Assembly (NCBI RefSeq): GCF_900110575.1
Contig: NZ_FOEF01000005.1
Coordinates: 372,001-436,000 of the forward strand
DNA length: 64,000 nt
Origin: Amycolatopsis saalfeldensis
GTDB lineage: Bacteria; Actinomycetota; Actinomycetes; Mycobacteriales; Pseudonocardiaceae
Direction: 5' to 3'
A program made the position numbers and the translations under genes. The notes under the pieces are model-generated. The model worked only from the letters and a program-made list of their open reading frames with translations. It ran no database searches and was not told where the DNA came from. Below, one piece after another: positions 42,563 through 51,377 of the stretch (position 1 is its first letter; every line of letters begins with the position of its first letter).

Positions 42563-42592
42563 TTCTGAGTGTGTTCTTAGGCGAGTCTCAGC
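42563..42592 (+). promoter_or_regulatory. MprA-box-like phased repeats upstream of mprA
   Basis: TTCTGAG (42563), TTCTTAG (42574) and GTCTCAG (42585) stand 11 bp apart, one helical turn each, ending 22 bp before the mprA ATG. In mycobacteria MprA binds loosely conserved direct repeats before mprA and pepD. The same phased pattern stands before pepD in this window. Confidence 0.65.
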
Positions 42593-42613
42593 ACGCTGCG
42601 TAAGACTGACGCC

Positions 42614-43306
42614 ATGCGCATCCTTGTGGTGGACGACGACCGCGCCGTCCGTGAATCGCTCAGGCGATCCCTGGAGTTCAACGGCTACCAGGTGGAACTC
42701 GCCGGCGACGGTGCGCAGGCCCTGGAAGCGATCATCGCGAACCGGCCGGACGCGATGGTGCTCGACGTGATGATGCCGCGCCTCGACGGGCTCGAGGTGG
42801 CGCGCCGCCTGCGCAGCACCGGCGACGACCTGCCGATCCTCGTGCTGACCGCCCGCGACACCGTCTCCGACCGGGTCTCCGGCCTCGACGCCGGCGCCGA
42901 CGACTACCTGCCCAAGCCGTTCGCGCTCGAAGAACTGCTGGCCCGGCTACGGGCGCTGCTGCGCCGCGCCGTGCCGGACACGGAGCCGGGCGAGACGTCG
43001 GAAGTGCTGTCGTTCGCCGACCTGACGCTGGACCCGGGCACCCGTGAGGTCCGCCGCGGCGGCCGCGAGATCAGCCTCACCCGGACCGAGTTCGCGCTGC
43101 TCGAACTGTTTCTCTCGTACCCCAAGCACGTGCTGACGCGGGGAAGGATTCTGGAGGAAGTATGGGGTTACGACTTCCCGACGTCGGGCAACGCGCTGGA
43201 GGTCTACGTCGGTTACTTGCGCCGCAAGACGGAGGCGGACGGGGAGCCGAGGCTGATCCACACGGTGCGGGGCGTGGGGTACGTCCTGCGCGAAACCCCG
43301 CCGTGA
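42614..43306 (+). CDS. mprA: OmpR-family response regulator MprA
   Basis: 230 residues. The receiver domain starts [27 protein letters not shown], with phosphoacceptor Asp51 ([14 protein letters not shown]), T in VLTARD and K in LPKPF. The winged-helix output domain includes [35 protein letters not shown]. The sequence, the downstream MprB-like kinase and pepD identify MprA, the envelope-stress regulator of mycobacteria. Its stop overlaps the mprB start by GTGA. Phased repeats upstream suggest autoregulation. Confidence 0.9.
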   Translation: MRILVVDDDRAVRESLRRSLEFNGYQVELAGDGAQALEAIIANRPDAMVLDVMMPRLDGLEVARRLRSTGDDLPILVLTARDTVSDRVSGLDAGADDYLPKPFALEELLARLRALLRRAVPDTEPGETSEVLSFADLTLDPGTREVRRGGREISLTRTEFALLELFLSYPKHVLTRGRILEEVWGYDFPTSGNALEVYVGYLRRKTEADGEPRLIHTVRGVGYVLRETPP

Positions 43307-44718
43307 CCGGCGCCGTGCCGGTGGTCGACGTCACCGACCCGCGCGGCGACCGCTGGAGCACCCGCCGGTTCTCGCTGCGCGGCCGGGTGACGCTGCTGGC
43401 CGCGGCCTGCGTGGCCGGCGCCGTCGCGCTCGTCTCGCTCGGCGCGTACATGATCGTCTCCAGCAACCTCTACCAGCAGCTCGACGACAACCTGCTGGCC
43501 CGCGCGCAGGCGGCGGTCGACTCGCCGCCGGTGCAGGCGCAGCTGAAGCAGGTCCCCGGCGCTTTCCTGGCGAGCGCGGACCTGCAGATCGGCCAGCTCA
43601 ACGCGTTGACGAACGAGCTGACGTACCCGCAGGCCGGCTCGCCGCCGCCGTACGGGTCGCCCGAGCTGGCCGTGGCCGCGGGGCAGTCGCCGCAGTCGCT
43701 GCGCACGGACGTCGCGACGGACACGCGGGTGGTCGCGCTCCCGTCCGGGCACGGCGAGGCCATGGTGCTCGCGCAGTCCATGGAGCCGACCAAGCGGACG
43801 CTGAACGAGCTCGCCGTGGTGCTGTTCCTCGTCGGCGGCGCCGGGATCGTGGTGGCCGCTGGCGCGGGCACGGCCGTCGCGCGCGCCGGTCTGCGGCCGG
43901 TGGACCGCCTGACCTCGGCCGCCGAGCGCGTCGCCGCCACCGGCGACCTGCGCCCCATCCCGGTCAGCGGCGACGACGAGCTGGCGCGGCTCACGCAGAG
44001 CTTCAACACGATGCTCGGCACGGTCGCCGACTCGCAGGAACGGCAGCGCCAGCTCGTCGCCGACGCCGGCCACGAGCTGCGCACCCCGCTGACTTCCTTG
44101 CGCACCAACCTGGAGCTGCTGCTCTCGGCCGGACGGCCGGGCGCGCGCACGCTGCCGGCGGAGGACCGCGCCGACATCGAGGCCGACATCCGCGGCCAGA
44201 TCGACGAGCTCACCCAGCTCATCGGCGACCTCGTGGAGCTGGCCCGGCAGGACGAGCCGCGCGAGCACACCGAACGCGTCGAGCTGGTCGAGGTCGTCGA
44301 GCGCGCGCTGGACCGCGCCCGCCGCCGCGCCGGGGAGATCGAGTTCGACGTGGCGCTGGAGCCGTGGGTGCTCACCGGCGACAACAGCGGGCTGGAACGC
44401 GCGGTGCTCAACCTCCTGGACAACGCGGTCAAATTCTCGCCGCCGGGCTCACACGTGCGGGTCTCGCTGCGCGCGCTGGGCGACGGCACGGCGGTGGTCG
44501 AGGTCGCCGACGCCGGCCCCGGCATCGCCGACGAGGACCTGCCCAAGGTGTTCGACCGCTTCTACCGCTCGTCGGAGGCCCGCACGCTGCCCGGCTCCGG
44601 GCTGGGGCTGGCGATCGTCAAGCACGCCGCCGAACGCCACGGCGGCAATGTCTACGCGATGCGCGCTCCCGAGGGCGGGGCTCTGCTCACCATCCGGCTG
44701 CCTGGCGCGCCGGGCTGA
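43303..44718 (+). CDS. mprB: Envelope-stress sensor histidine kinase MprB
   Basis: 471 residues. TM1 lies at about residues 28-50 and TM2 near 165-190 ([18 protein letters not shown]) with an extracytoplasmic sensor of about 115 residues between. HAMP follows, then the H-box [13 protein letters not shown] with His257, N-box [10 protein letters not shown], and G-boxes DAGPGI and [10 protein letters not shown]. MprB senses cell-envelope stress and phosphorylates MprA. GTG 43303 overlaps the mprA stop. A hairpin at 44741-44775 closes the pair. Confidence 0.9.
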   Translation: MTGAVPVVDVTDPRGDRWSTRRFSLRGRVTLLAAACVAGAVALVSLGAYMIVSSNLYQQLDDNLLARAQAAVDSPPVQAQLKQVPGAFLASADLQIGQLNALTNELTYPQAGSPPPYGSPELAVAAGQSPQSLRTDVATDTRVVALPSGHGEAMVLAQSMEPTKRTLNELAVVLFLVGGAGIVVAAGAGTAVARAGLRPVDRLTSAAERVAATGDLRPIPVSGDDELARLTQSFNTMLGTVADSQERQRQLVADAGHELRTPLTSLRTNLELLLSAGRPGARTLPAEDRADIEADIRGQIDELTQLIGDLVELARQDEPREHTERVELVEVVERALDRARRRAGEIEFDVALEPWVLTGDNSGLERAVLNLLDNAVKFSPPGSHVRVSLRALGDGTAVVEVADAGPGIADEDLPKVFDRFYRSSEARTLPGSGLGLAIVKHAAERHGGNVYAMRAPEGGALLTIRLPGAPG

Positions 44719-44740
44719 GCCATCGCGTTGAACGGCCGTC

Positions 44741-44775
44741 GACGCCGCCCGGAACCTTCGGCTCCGGGCGGCGTC
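44741..44775 (+). terminator. Hairpin terminator after mprB
   Basis: GACGCCGCCCGGAACC (44741-44756), loop TTC, and GGCTCCGGGCGGCGTC (44760-44775) pair with one mismatch. No T run follows, as is common in this group. Confidence 0.6.
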
Positions 44776-44845
44776 CCAGGTAGTGGGGCCCCGAGCATGG
44801 GCTCGCCCGCGCGGGTGGCGCGTCCCGCGCGGGACATGTTGAATC

Positions 44846-44863
44846 GTGTAGGATTTTGTGTAG
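44846..44863 (+). promoter_or_regulatory. Direct repeats in the deoR-galT promoter region
   Basis: GTGTAG occurs at 44846 and 44858, 12 bp apart, in an AT-rich stretch just before the DeoR gene, where TTGAAT (44840) and TAGTTG (44861) may be the -35 and -10. DeoR proteins commonly bind such repeated sites in their own promoter. Confidence 0.4.
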
Positions 44864-44902
44864 TTGATGGTTTCGGTTGACGCCTTGTATTGAGGAGTGG
44901 CG

Positions 44903-45703
44903 GTGCTCGCGCGGCAGCGACAGGCGGTGATCCTCGAAGAGGCACGCCGGACCGGTGCGGTCCGGGTCAGTGACCTCGTGACGAGGCTGGGCGTGTCCGA
45001 CATGACGGTGCGCCGCGACCTCGATGTGCTCGCCGGCCGCGGCCTCGTCGAGAAGGTCTACGGCGGCGCGACCTCCGTGGTCGGCAAGAGCACCGACGAG
45101 CCCGGCTTCGAAGCGAAGTCCGTGCGCCAGCGCGCGCAGAAGGAGGCCATCGCCACGGTCGCCGCCGGCCTGGTCAAGCCCGGCACCGCGATCGGCCTCT
45201 CCGCCGGCACCACCACGTGGACGCTCGCCCGCGCGCTCGACGCCATCCCGGGCCTCACCATCGTCACGAACTCGATCCAGGTCGCCGACGTGCTGCGCGC
45301 GTCGACCCAGCCCGAGCGCACGGTGGTGCTCACCGGCGGCGTGCGGACGCCGTCGGACGCGCTCGTCGGCCCCGTCGCCGTGCACAGCCTGCGCTCGCTG
45401 CACCTCGACCTGGTCTTCCTCGGGGTGCACGGCATGGCCGAGGGCGCGGGCTTCACCACGCCGAACCTCACCGAGAGCGAGACCGACCGCGCGCTGGTCG
45501 AAGCCGGCCGCAAGCTCGTGGTGCTCGCCGACCACACCAAGTGGGGCACCGTCGGCATCTCGACCATCGCCGACCTCGACGAGGCGCACGTGGTGGTCAC
45601 CGACGACGGCCTTTCCGATTCCGCGAGGGAGACCCTCGCCGAACGCGCAGGAGAAGTCATGATCGCCGAGACGGCGGAGAGTTTCGAGGCTGAAGAAGCG
45701 TGA
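44903..45703 (+). CDS. DeoR/GlpR family regulator of sugar metabolism
   Basis: 266 residues. The N-terminal DeoR helix-turn-helix reads ARQRQAVILEEARRTGAVRVSDLVTRLGVSDMTVRRDLDVLAGRGLVEKVYGG, and the DeoRC sensor domain has GLSAGTTTW and LTGGVRTPSDALVGPVA, which bind phosphorylated sugars. GTG 44903 is chosen because AGGAG (44893-44897) is 5 nt upstream. Its stop overlaps the galT start by GTGA, so it probably controls galactose use. Confidence 0.9.
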   Translation: MLARQRQAVILEEARRTGAVRVSDLVTRLGVSDMTVRRDLDVLAGRGLVEKVYGGATSVVGKSTDEPGFEAKSVRQRAQKEAIATVAAGLVKPGTAIGLSAGTTTWTLARALDAIPGLTIVTNSIQVADVLRASTQPERTVVLTGGVRTPSDALVGPVAVHSLRSLHLDLVFLGVHGMAEGAGFTTPNLTESETDRALVEAGRKLVVLADHTKWGTVGISTIADLDEAHVVVTDDGLSDSARETLAERAGEVMIAETAESFEAEEA

Positions 45704-46782
45704 AGCGCACTTTGCGACACCTGGCCGACGGCCGGGAGATCATCTACTTCGACCAGCCCGGCGCGCCCGAGCGCGTCGCCGAGGACACCCGGGACCTCCC
45801 GCCGGTGGCCGCCGCGTCGGAGATCCGCCTCGACCCGCTGACCCGCGAGTGGGTCGCGATGGCGGCGCACCGCCAGACCCGCACGTACAAGCCGCCCGCC
45901 GACCTCTGCCCGCTGTGCCCGACGCGGCCCGGCAAGCCGAGCGAGGTCCCCGAGGCCGACTACGACGTGGTCGTCTTCGAGAACCGCTTCCCGTCGTTCT
46001 CCCAGAACGTCTCCGGCGAGCCGTCCAGTGTGGACGGTCTGGGCCTGGTGCCGACGGCGCCCGGCCGCGGCCGCTGCGAGGTCGTCTGCTTCACCAGCAA
46101 CCACGACGGCGCGTTCTCGAGGCTGAGCCCCGAACAGGTGCGCCTGGTCGTCGACGCGTGGGCCGACCGCACCACGGCGCTGGGCGAGACCCCGGGCGTC
46201 GAGCAGGTCTTCCCGTTCGAGAACCGCGGCGAGGAGATCGGCGTGACGCTCTCCCACCCGCACGGCCAGATCTACGGCTACCCGTTCGTCACGCCGAAGA
46301 CCGAGCGGATGCTGGACGTCGCGCGCGCGTACGCCCAGGAGCACGGCCGCCCGGTGATGGGCGACGTGCTGGCGGCGGAGCAGAAGTCCGGCGCCCGGGT
46401 GATCGCCTCCGGTGAGCACTGGACCGCGTTCGTGCCGCCCGCCGCGCGCTGGCCGGTGCACATCCAGATCGTGGCGCACCGGCAGGTGCCCGACATCCCT
46501 TCGCTGACCGCCGAGGAGCGTGACGACTTCTCGCGCGTGTACCTCGACGTGCTCCGCCGCTGCGAAGCCCTTTACGGCCGCCCGTTGCCCTACATCGCGG
46601 GCTGGCACCAGGCGCCGGTGCACCGCGACCGCGACCTGGGCTGGCTGCACCTCGAGCTGTTCTCCGTGCTGCGCTCGAAGGACAAGCTGAAGTACCTGGC
46701 CGGCTCGGAGTCGGGCATGGCCGTGTGGATCAACGACGCGACGCCGGAGCAGATCGCGGAACGGCTGCGCGCGGCGGGCTGA
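45700..46782 (+). CDS. galT: Galactose-1-phosphate uridylyltransferase
   Basis: 360 residues. The nucleophile motif HPHGQIYGYPF (His-Pro-His) near residue 187, the zinc-site Cys in LCPLCPTRPG near 65, and the later AGWHQAPVHRD with its His are all present. GalT swaps UMP between UDP-glucose and galactose-1-phosphate in the Leloir pathway. The start is a GTG inside the deoR stop. galK and galE are not adjacent; galU, which makes its UDP-glucose, lies 15 kb away. Confidence 0.93.
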   Translation: MKRTLRHLADGREIIYFDQPGAPERVAEDTRDLPPVAAASEIRLDPLTREWVAMAAHRQTRTYKPPADLCPLCPTRPGKPSEVPEADYDVVVFENRFPSFSQNVSGEPSSVDGLGLVPTAPGRGRCEVVCFTSNHDGAFSRLSPEQVRLVVDAWADRTTALGETPGVEQVFPFENRGEEIGVTLSHPHGQIYGYPFVTPKTERMLDVARAYAQEHGRPVMGDVLAAEQKSGARVIASGEHWTAFVPPAARWPVHIQIVAHRQVPDIPSLTAEERDDFSRVYLDVLRRCEALYGRPLPYIAGWHQAPVHRDRDLGWLHLELFSVLRSKDKLKYLAGSESGMAVWINDATPEQIAERLRAAG

Positions 46783-46813
46783 GCGGGCACCGGGGTGGCA
46801 GACTCATCTCCGA

Positions 46814-46843
46814 AACACAGGTTCGGCTCAGGAACCTCTCAGG
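46814..46843 (+). promoter_or_regulatory. MprA-box-like phased repeats upstream of pepD
   Basis: AACACAG (46814), GGCTCAG (46825) and CTCTCAG (46836) are spaced 11 bp; the last two form CTCAGGAACCTCTCAGG. They end 23 bp before the pepD ATG. The match to the repeats before mprA supports direct MprA control. Confidence 0.65.
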
Positions 46844-46865
46844 CCCACCCGCTTAGGTGAAGGAC

Positions 46866-48380
46866 ATGACCGAGAACGACCCCCACGCGCCGGACTCCGC
46901 GGCGGGTCGCCAGAACCCGGGTGCCCAGCCGGGCACCGAGGGCCAGGCGGCCTGGAGCCAGTCACCCGGTACCCCGCCCGCTTCGGGCGAACCCAACCCG
47001 TACCAGGCTCCGGCCGAGCCGACCTACCCCGCGCCCACTGGTGGCGACGCGGTGTACGGCGCGCCGAGCCCGTGGTCACCCCAAGGCGCGCAGGCCGGTC
47101 CCCAGGTCCAGCCGGGGCAGCCGGCCCAGCCCCAGGTTCCGCCGGGCCAGCCCCAGACCGGTCAGACGCAGGCCCAGTACAACCCGTACCCGCCGACCGG
47201 TGGCACGGCGCAGCCCACGAACCCGTACGCGGCTTCGGGCGCCCAGCCGCCGAACACCTCGATCTACGCCGCGGCCCCGGCGCAGCCCAAGAAGTCCGGC
47301 CCCGGCCGGCTGCTGGCCGGTGTCGCCGCGATCGCGCTGGTGATCGGCGGCGTGGCGGGCGGCACCGTCGGATACCTGACGGGCGGCTCTTCCGGCCCCA
47401 CGGTGAACGCGCTCGACCAGCCGAAACCGGCCCAGCAGACCGGAAACGCGCCGGCCGGGTCAATCGAGTCGGTGGCGCAGAAGCTCTCGCCGAGCGTGGT
47501 CGAGCTGCAGGTCTCCGGCCGCACCGCCGCGGGTGAGGGCTCCGGCTTCATCCTCAGCACCGACGGCTACATCCTGACCAACAACCACGTGGTCGAGGTC
47601 GCCGCGAACGGCGGCCAGATCCAGGCCGTGTTCCAGGACGGCAAGAAGGCGACCGCCCAGGTGGTGGGCCGCGACCCGACCACGGACATCGCCGTGGTGA
47701 AGGTCGGCGGGGTCAACGGGCTCACCCCGGTCGAGCTCGGCCGCTCGGACGACCTCAAGGTCGGCCAGCCGGTGGTGGCCATCGGCTCGCCGTTCGAGCT
47801 GGCCGGCACCGTCACGTCCGGCATCGTGAGCTCGCTGCACCGGCCGGTGCAGGCGGGCGGCGACCAGACCGACCAGACCACGGTGATGGACGCCGTCCAG
47901 ACCGACGCGGCGATCAACCCGGGCAACTCCGGCGGCCCGCTGGCGAACATGAACGGCCAGGTCATCGGGATCAACTCGGCGATCTACAGCCCGCAGTCCG
48001 GCCAGGGCGGCCAGGGCGGCAGCCAGCAGGGCGGCAACGTCGGCATCGGCTTCGCCATCCCGATCGACCAGGCCCGCCGCACCGCCGACGACATCATCAA
48101 GACCGGCCACGCCACCCAGACCTACATCGGCGCCAAGGTGCAGGACGCCCAGAACGGCGGCGCCCAGCTGGGCGACATCACCCCGGGCAGCCCCGCCGAG
48201 AAGGCCGGCCTCAAGTCCGGTGACGTGGTCACCAAGATCGAGGACCGCACCATCGACAGCGCCAACACGCTGATCGCGGCCATCCGCACCCGCGCCCCGG
48301 ACGAGAAGGTGACCTTCACCCTCTCCGACGGCCGCACGGTGCCGGTGACCCTGGGCGGCCAGCCCGTGCCGTCCAACTAG
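46866..48380 (+). CDS. pepD: HtrA-family serine protease PepD
   Basis: 504 residues. The first 135 are a Pro/Gln/Gly-rich cytoplasmic tail; one TM segment follows (about 142-168, LLAGVAAIALVIGGVAGG). The trypsin-like domain carries His241 (TNNHVVE), Asp274 (TTDIAVVKV) and Ser355 (GNSGGPL). A PDZ domain (about 420-495, SPAEKAGLKSGDVVTKI) ends the protein. HtrA/PepD degrades or refolds misfolded envelope proteins and is an MprAB target in M. tuberculosis. ATG 46866 is chosen; GTG 46857 is an in-frame alternative. It ends in tandem hairpins. Confidence 0.92.
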   Translation: MTENDPHAPDSAAGRQNPGAQPGTEGQAAWSQSPGTPPASGEPNPYQAPAEPTYPAPTGGDAVYGAPSPWSPQGAQAGPQVQPGQPAQPQVPPGQPQTGQTQAQYNPYPPTGGTAQPTNPYAASGAQPPNTSIYAAAPAQPKKSGPGRLLAGVAAIALVIGGVAGGTVGYLTGGSSGPTVNALDQPKPAQQTGNAPAGSIESVAQKLSPSVVELQVSGRTAAGEGSGFILSTDGYILTNNHVVEVAANGGQIQAVFQDGKKATAQVVGRDPTTDIAVVKVGGVNGLTPVELGRSDDLKVGQPVVAIGSPFELAGTVTSGIVSSLHRPVQAGGDQTDQTTVMDAVQTDAAINPGNSGGPLANMNGQVIGINSAIYSPQSGQGGQGGSQQGGNVGIGFAIPIDQARRTADDIIKTGHATQTYIGAKVQDAQNGGAQLGDITPGSPAEKAGLKSGDVVTKIEDRTIDSANTLIAAIRTRAPDEKVTFTLSDGRTVPVTLGGQPVPSN

Positions 48381-48451
48381 ATCGCTCGGCCGCCGAGCCG
48401 CGGCCGAGACCAGCCAGGCTCGACCCCCTGGACAGGGGCCGAACCTTTGCA

Positions 48452-48499
48452 GGCCACGCGCGACCGAGCTTTCGACGCCGGTCGCGCGTGGCCGTTTTT
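48452..48499 (+). terminator. Rho-independent terminator after pepD
   Basis: A perfect 14-bp stem GGCCACGCGCGACC (48452-48465) with its complement at 48480-48493 and a 14-nt loop is followed by GTTTTTCC. Confidence 0.85.
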
Positions 48500-48589
48500 C
48501 CGCCCTGGTGAAGTCGCTGACCAGCGGTTTCTTTCGCCCCGGAAGATTTGTGGGCATTTCACGTTTGGGGCTGGTGGGGCGTGGGCACC

Positions 48590-49069
48590 TCACGCCCCAC
48601 GGAGGTCTTTCCGTACCGAGTCGGAGGCGGTACGGGAAGGCCTCCGGTTTTTGCCCCCGCCCCCGGCGATGGTGCGGACGACACCGGTCAGCACCACCAG
48701 GGCCCAGACCACCGCGAGCGTGACGAGCAGGCCCCGCCAGGTGTTCCCGTCGTGCAGACCCGGTTCCGGCGCCGTGCCGTAGGTCCGCCAGAGCAGCGGG
48801 AACGCGAGGATGCCGAGCACGGCGGTCAGGACGGTCCCGGCCATCACGGGGGCCTTCCACACGACGGGCACCACCCGGCTGAGCAACAGCCCGCCGACGC
48901 CGACCACGGGCGCGATCACGGCGTCGTGGAACACCGGCGCCCCGACGAGCCAGACGAGCGTCTTGAAGACGTCCGGCCGCAACGGCAGCGCGTAGTCCAG
49001 GAACAGCGACACCCCGAAGCCCAGCGCGGCGAGCCCGCCCAGCGCGAGCAGGATCCGGATCGCTTTCAC
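48590..49069 (-). CDS. Small integral membrane protein, last gene of the molybdoenzyme operon
   Basis: 159 residues with four hydrophobic segments (for instance ILLALGGLAALGFGVSLFL and VLTAVLGILAFPLLW). HDAVIAPVVGVGGLLLSRVVP between them is conserved-looking, but I do not recognise a named family. The GTG start overlaps the stop of the molybdopterin oxidoreductase gene by GTGA, so it is coupled to it and may anchor or serve that enzyme. Confidence 0.75.
   Translation of the reverse strand: MKAIRILLALGGLAALGFGVSLFLDYALPLRPDVFKTLVWLVGAPVFHDAVIAPVVGVGGLLLSRVVPVVWKAPVMAGTVLTAVLGILAFPLLWRTYGTAPEPGLHDGNTWRGLLVTLAVVWALVVLTGVVRTIAGGGGKNRRPSRTASDSVRKDLRGA
48601..48652 (+). terminator. Second plus-strand terminator hairpin, inside the tail of the opposing gene
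   Basis: A 17-bp stem with two G-T pairs (48601-48617 with 48629-48645) is followed by GGTTTTT. It lies within the last codons of the minus-strand membrane protein. Between the two terminators is another perfect hairpin with 10-bp arms (48574-48583, 48591-48600) covering that gene's stop codon. Confidence 0.65.
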
Positions 49070-50745
49070 AGCACCTCCAGCTTCGAGACCCACTTGGTCT
49101 GCAGCACCCCGGGCCGGCTGGGCGCGATGATCCGGCAGGGGAACCCGTGGTCGATGTCGAGCACCTCGCCGTTCAGCTCCAGGGCCAGCAGCGTGTCGTT
49201 GTCACTGGTGTGCTCGCCGGGAAGCATGCTGACGTTGTAGAGCCCGTTCTTCTCGAGCGAGGACACCCGCAGGTCCACCCCCGGCCGGCTGCCCACGGCC
49301 TGCAGCAGCGAGGGCACGGTGATGCCCCGCCAGACCGCGGACTGGCTCCACCCTTCGACACAGGCGATCGGCAGCATGACGGTCGTTTGCGGCAGCGCGC
49401 GAAGCTCCTCGAGGGAGAACTTCTTCGTGCCCGCGGCCGTGACGACAGACAGCCGCCACGCCGCGTCCCGAGCCGTCCGCGTCACGCCGGCCGCGACGGC
49501 GGTGCGGTTCACCGGGAGGCCCTGCGTGCCTTTGCCCGTCTTCCAGGACAGGCCGGAGACGTTGCGCAGCAACGGAACGGTGGCCCCCGCCGTCGCGACC
49601 ACAGCCACCCCGGTCGCGATCCAGGTGGTGCGCAGGAAACCACGGCGGGACAGGCCATCCGGCCGGCCGGCGGTCTCCAGGCGGTCGGCGGTCTCCGGCC
49701 GGTCGGTGGTCTCGGAGTGGTCGGCGGTTTCGGGGTGGCTGGTCGTTCCCGCTCCGGCCGGCAGCTCCCGGGTCAGCGCCCGCCGCACGACCGGCAGCTT
49801 CACCGCGATGTGCACCAGGATCGACCCGATCGCCAGCCACGCCACCGCGTAGTGCACCTGGGGAAAGTAGAAGCCCCACGGGTAGTTCTGCGCGACGTTC
49901 AGCAGCCCCGTGCTCAGCTCGAAGAACGCGGACCCGGACAGCACCAGGATCGAGAGCCGCTCCAGCGCGTGCGGCAACGACCGCACGACGGGCCGCCCGA
50001 ACAGCTTCGGGAACACACTCCACAACTTCGCCAGCAGCAACGGAATCGACGCGACGCCCGAGATCACGTGCGCGCCCTGCGTCACCCGGTACAGCCAGAT
50101 CGGCCGGCTGGGCCAGAAGAACCACTCCGGCGGATGCTGGATGAGATGGCTGAGCAGGCCGGTGATGAAGCAGACGGTGAACGTGACGGCCAGCATCAGC
50201 CCGATCCGCGCCGTCACCCGCTCGTTGTGCGCCGCGGCCTTGAACTGCTTCTCCTCGGGAATCGGCAGCTTCTCGATCCGCTCGTCCAGCCGCGCCCGAA
50301 CCTCGGCGATCCGATCGCGCGCCCGCGGCTTGGCCAGCACGGCGACCGACCCGGGCGCACTGCTCGATTCCGGTGCCGCACCTGATTCCGCGGCCGGCCC
50401 CGATGTGGCACTCGGCGCCGTCGAGGCAGCCGATTCCACCGTTGCGGCTGGCAGTGGCACAGCGGCGGTTTCGGCTGTGGTCGGGGGCTCCGCTGTGGGG
50501 ACCGGCTCTGGCCTGGCTGTTTCGGCTGCTGTAGCCGGATTCTCCGGTGCAACAGTCGATTCGGCGGTGGCCTCGGTTTCCGAGGTGGCGGTCGATTCAG
50601 CCGGCTCCAGTTCGCTGCCCGGCGTTGGTGCGCCGCCCTTCGACGTGTCCTCGGAGACTGGGGCGGTGTCGGCCGCGGTTGGCTCGGCATCCACCGTCGA
50701 GTCCGGTGCCTGCGGTTGAGAGTCGGGGGTGTCTTCGTTGTTCAC
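49066..50745 (-). CDS. Membrane-anchored molybdopterin-dependent oxidoreductase (sulfite oxidase/YedY fold)
   Basis: 559 residues in three parts. Residues 1-135 are a low-complexity Ala/Glu/Thr/Pro tail. Residues about 175-335 hold four TM segments with His residues (GAHVISGVASIPLLLAKLW, VHYAVAWLAIGSILVHIAV), resembling a b-type cytochrome anchor. An internal twin-Arg motif SRRGFLR (366-372) precedes the catalytic domain, whose molybdenum ligand is Cys462 in IACVEGWSQ, followed by DIDHGFPCRIIAPSRPG. It oxidises or reduces an unknown extracytoplasmic substrate. The GTG start overlaps the methyltransferase stop. moaB and moeA lie 8-12 kb away. Confidence 0.88.
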   Translation of the reverse strand: MNNEDTPDSQPQAPDSTVDAEPTAADTAPVSEDTSKGGAPTPGSELEPAESTATSETEATAESTVAPENPATAAETARPEPVPTAEPPTTAETAAVPLPAATVESAASTAPSATSGPAAESGAAPESSSAPGSVAVLAKPRARDRIAEVRARLDERIEKLPIPEEKQFKAAAHNERVTARIGLMLAVTFTVCFITGLLSHLIQHPPEWFFWPSRPIWLYRVTQGAHVISGVASIPLLLAKLWSVFPKLFGRPVVRSLPHALERLSILVLSGSAFFELSTGLLNVAQNYPWGFYFPQVHYAVAWLAIGSILVHIAVKLPVVRRALTRELPAGAGTTSHPETADHSETTDRPETADRLETAGRPDGLSRRGFLRTTWIATGVAVVATAGATVPLLRNVSGLSWKTGKGTQGLPVNRTAVAAGVTRTARDAAWRLSVVTAAGTKKFSLEELRALPQTTVMLPIACVEGWSQSAVWRGITVPSLLQAVGSRPGVDLRVSSLEKNGLYNVSMLPGEHTSDNDTLLALELNGEVLDIDHGFPCRIIAPSRPGVLQTKWVSKLEVL

Positions 50746-51377
50746 GACCGCTCCAGCCGCGCGAACCAGCGGTGACCTCGGCTCGTCGTCCAGGCCACCC
50801 GGAAGCCGGCCCGGGCGGCGACCTCCGCGATCGCGTCCGCGCCGACCCAGGCCCAGGTGAACCAGGTTCCGGCGGGGTTCGGGTGGAGCCGGACGCGGTC
50901 GTGTCGCAGGCCCTGTCCGGGCGGGTCCAGTTCGACCATCGCGTCGCCGCCGGGGGCGAGCAGGTCGCCGATCCGGCGCAGCAGCGCGACGGGGTCACCG
51001 CCGATGCCGATGTTGCCGTCCGCCAGCAGCGCGTGGTGCCAACGGCCCTCGCCCGGAAGCCGGTCGAAGACGTTGCGCAGCAACGCTATGCCGCCGCGCT
51101 GGTGCGTCAACCGGACGGCCGTCGGCGAGCTGTCCACGCCCAGCGCCGCGACGCCGCGCTCGGCCAGAGCCGTGGTGAGCCGTCCCGGGCCGCAGCCGAT
51201 GTCGAGTGTCGGGCCGGCACACCCGTCGAGCAGCACGGTGTCGCCCTGCACGCAGCCGTCCGTCCAGCGCTCGACCGGCAGCTCGATGCGGTCGCCGTTC
51301 TTCAGCTCCAGCCAGCACTGCCTGCCGAGCAGCCCCTGGTCGAACTCCTGGCCGAGAGGCGCCAACTGCGCGGTCAT
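50742..51377 (-). CDS. Class I SAM-dependent methyltransferase
   Basis: 211 residues. LDIGCGPGRLTTALAERG near residue 57 is motif I, GVDSSPTAVRLT motif II, and GDLLAPGGDAMVELDPPG motif post-III. It is the third gene of the five-gene operon and overlaps both neighbours by 4 bp (ATGA before, GTGA after). It may methylate the product of the two glycosyltransferases; the acceptor is unknown. Confidence 0.85.
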   Translation of the reverse strand: MTAQLAPLGQEFDQGLLGRQCWLELKNGDRIELPVERWTDGCVQGDTVLLDGCAGPTLDIGCGPGRLTTALAERGVAALGVDSSPTAVRLTHQRGGIALLRNVFDRLPGEGRWHHALLADGNIGIGGDPVALLRRIGDLLAPGGDAMVELDPPGQGLRHDRVRLHPNPAGTWFTWAWVGADAIAEVAARAGFRVAWTTSRGHRWFARLERS

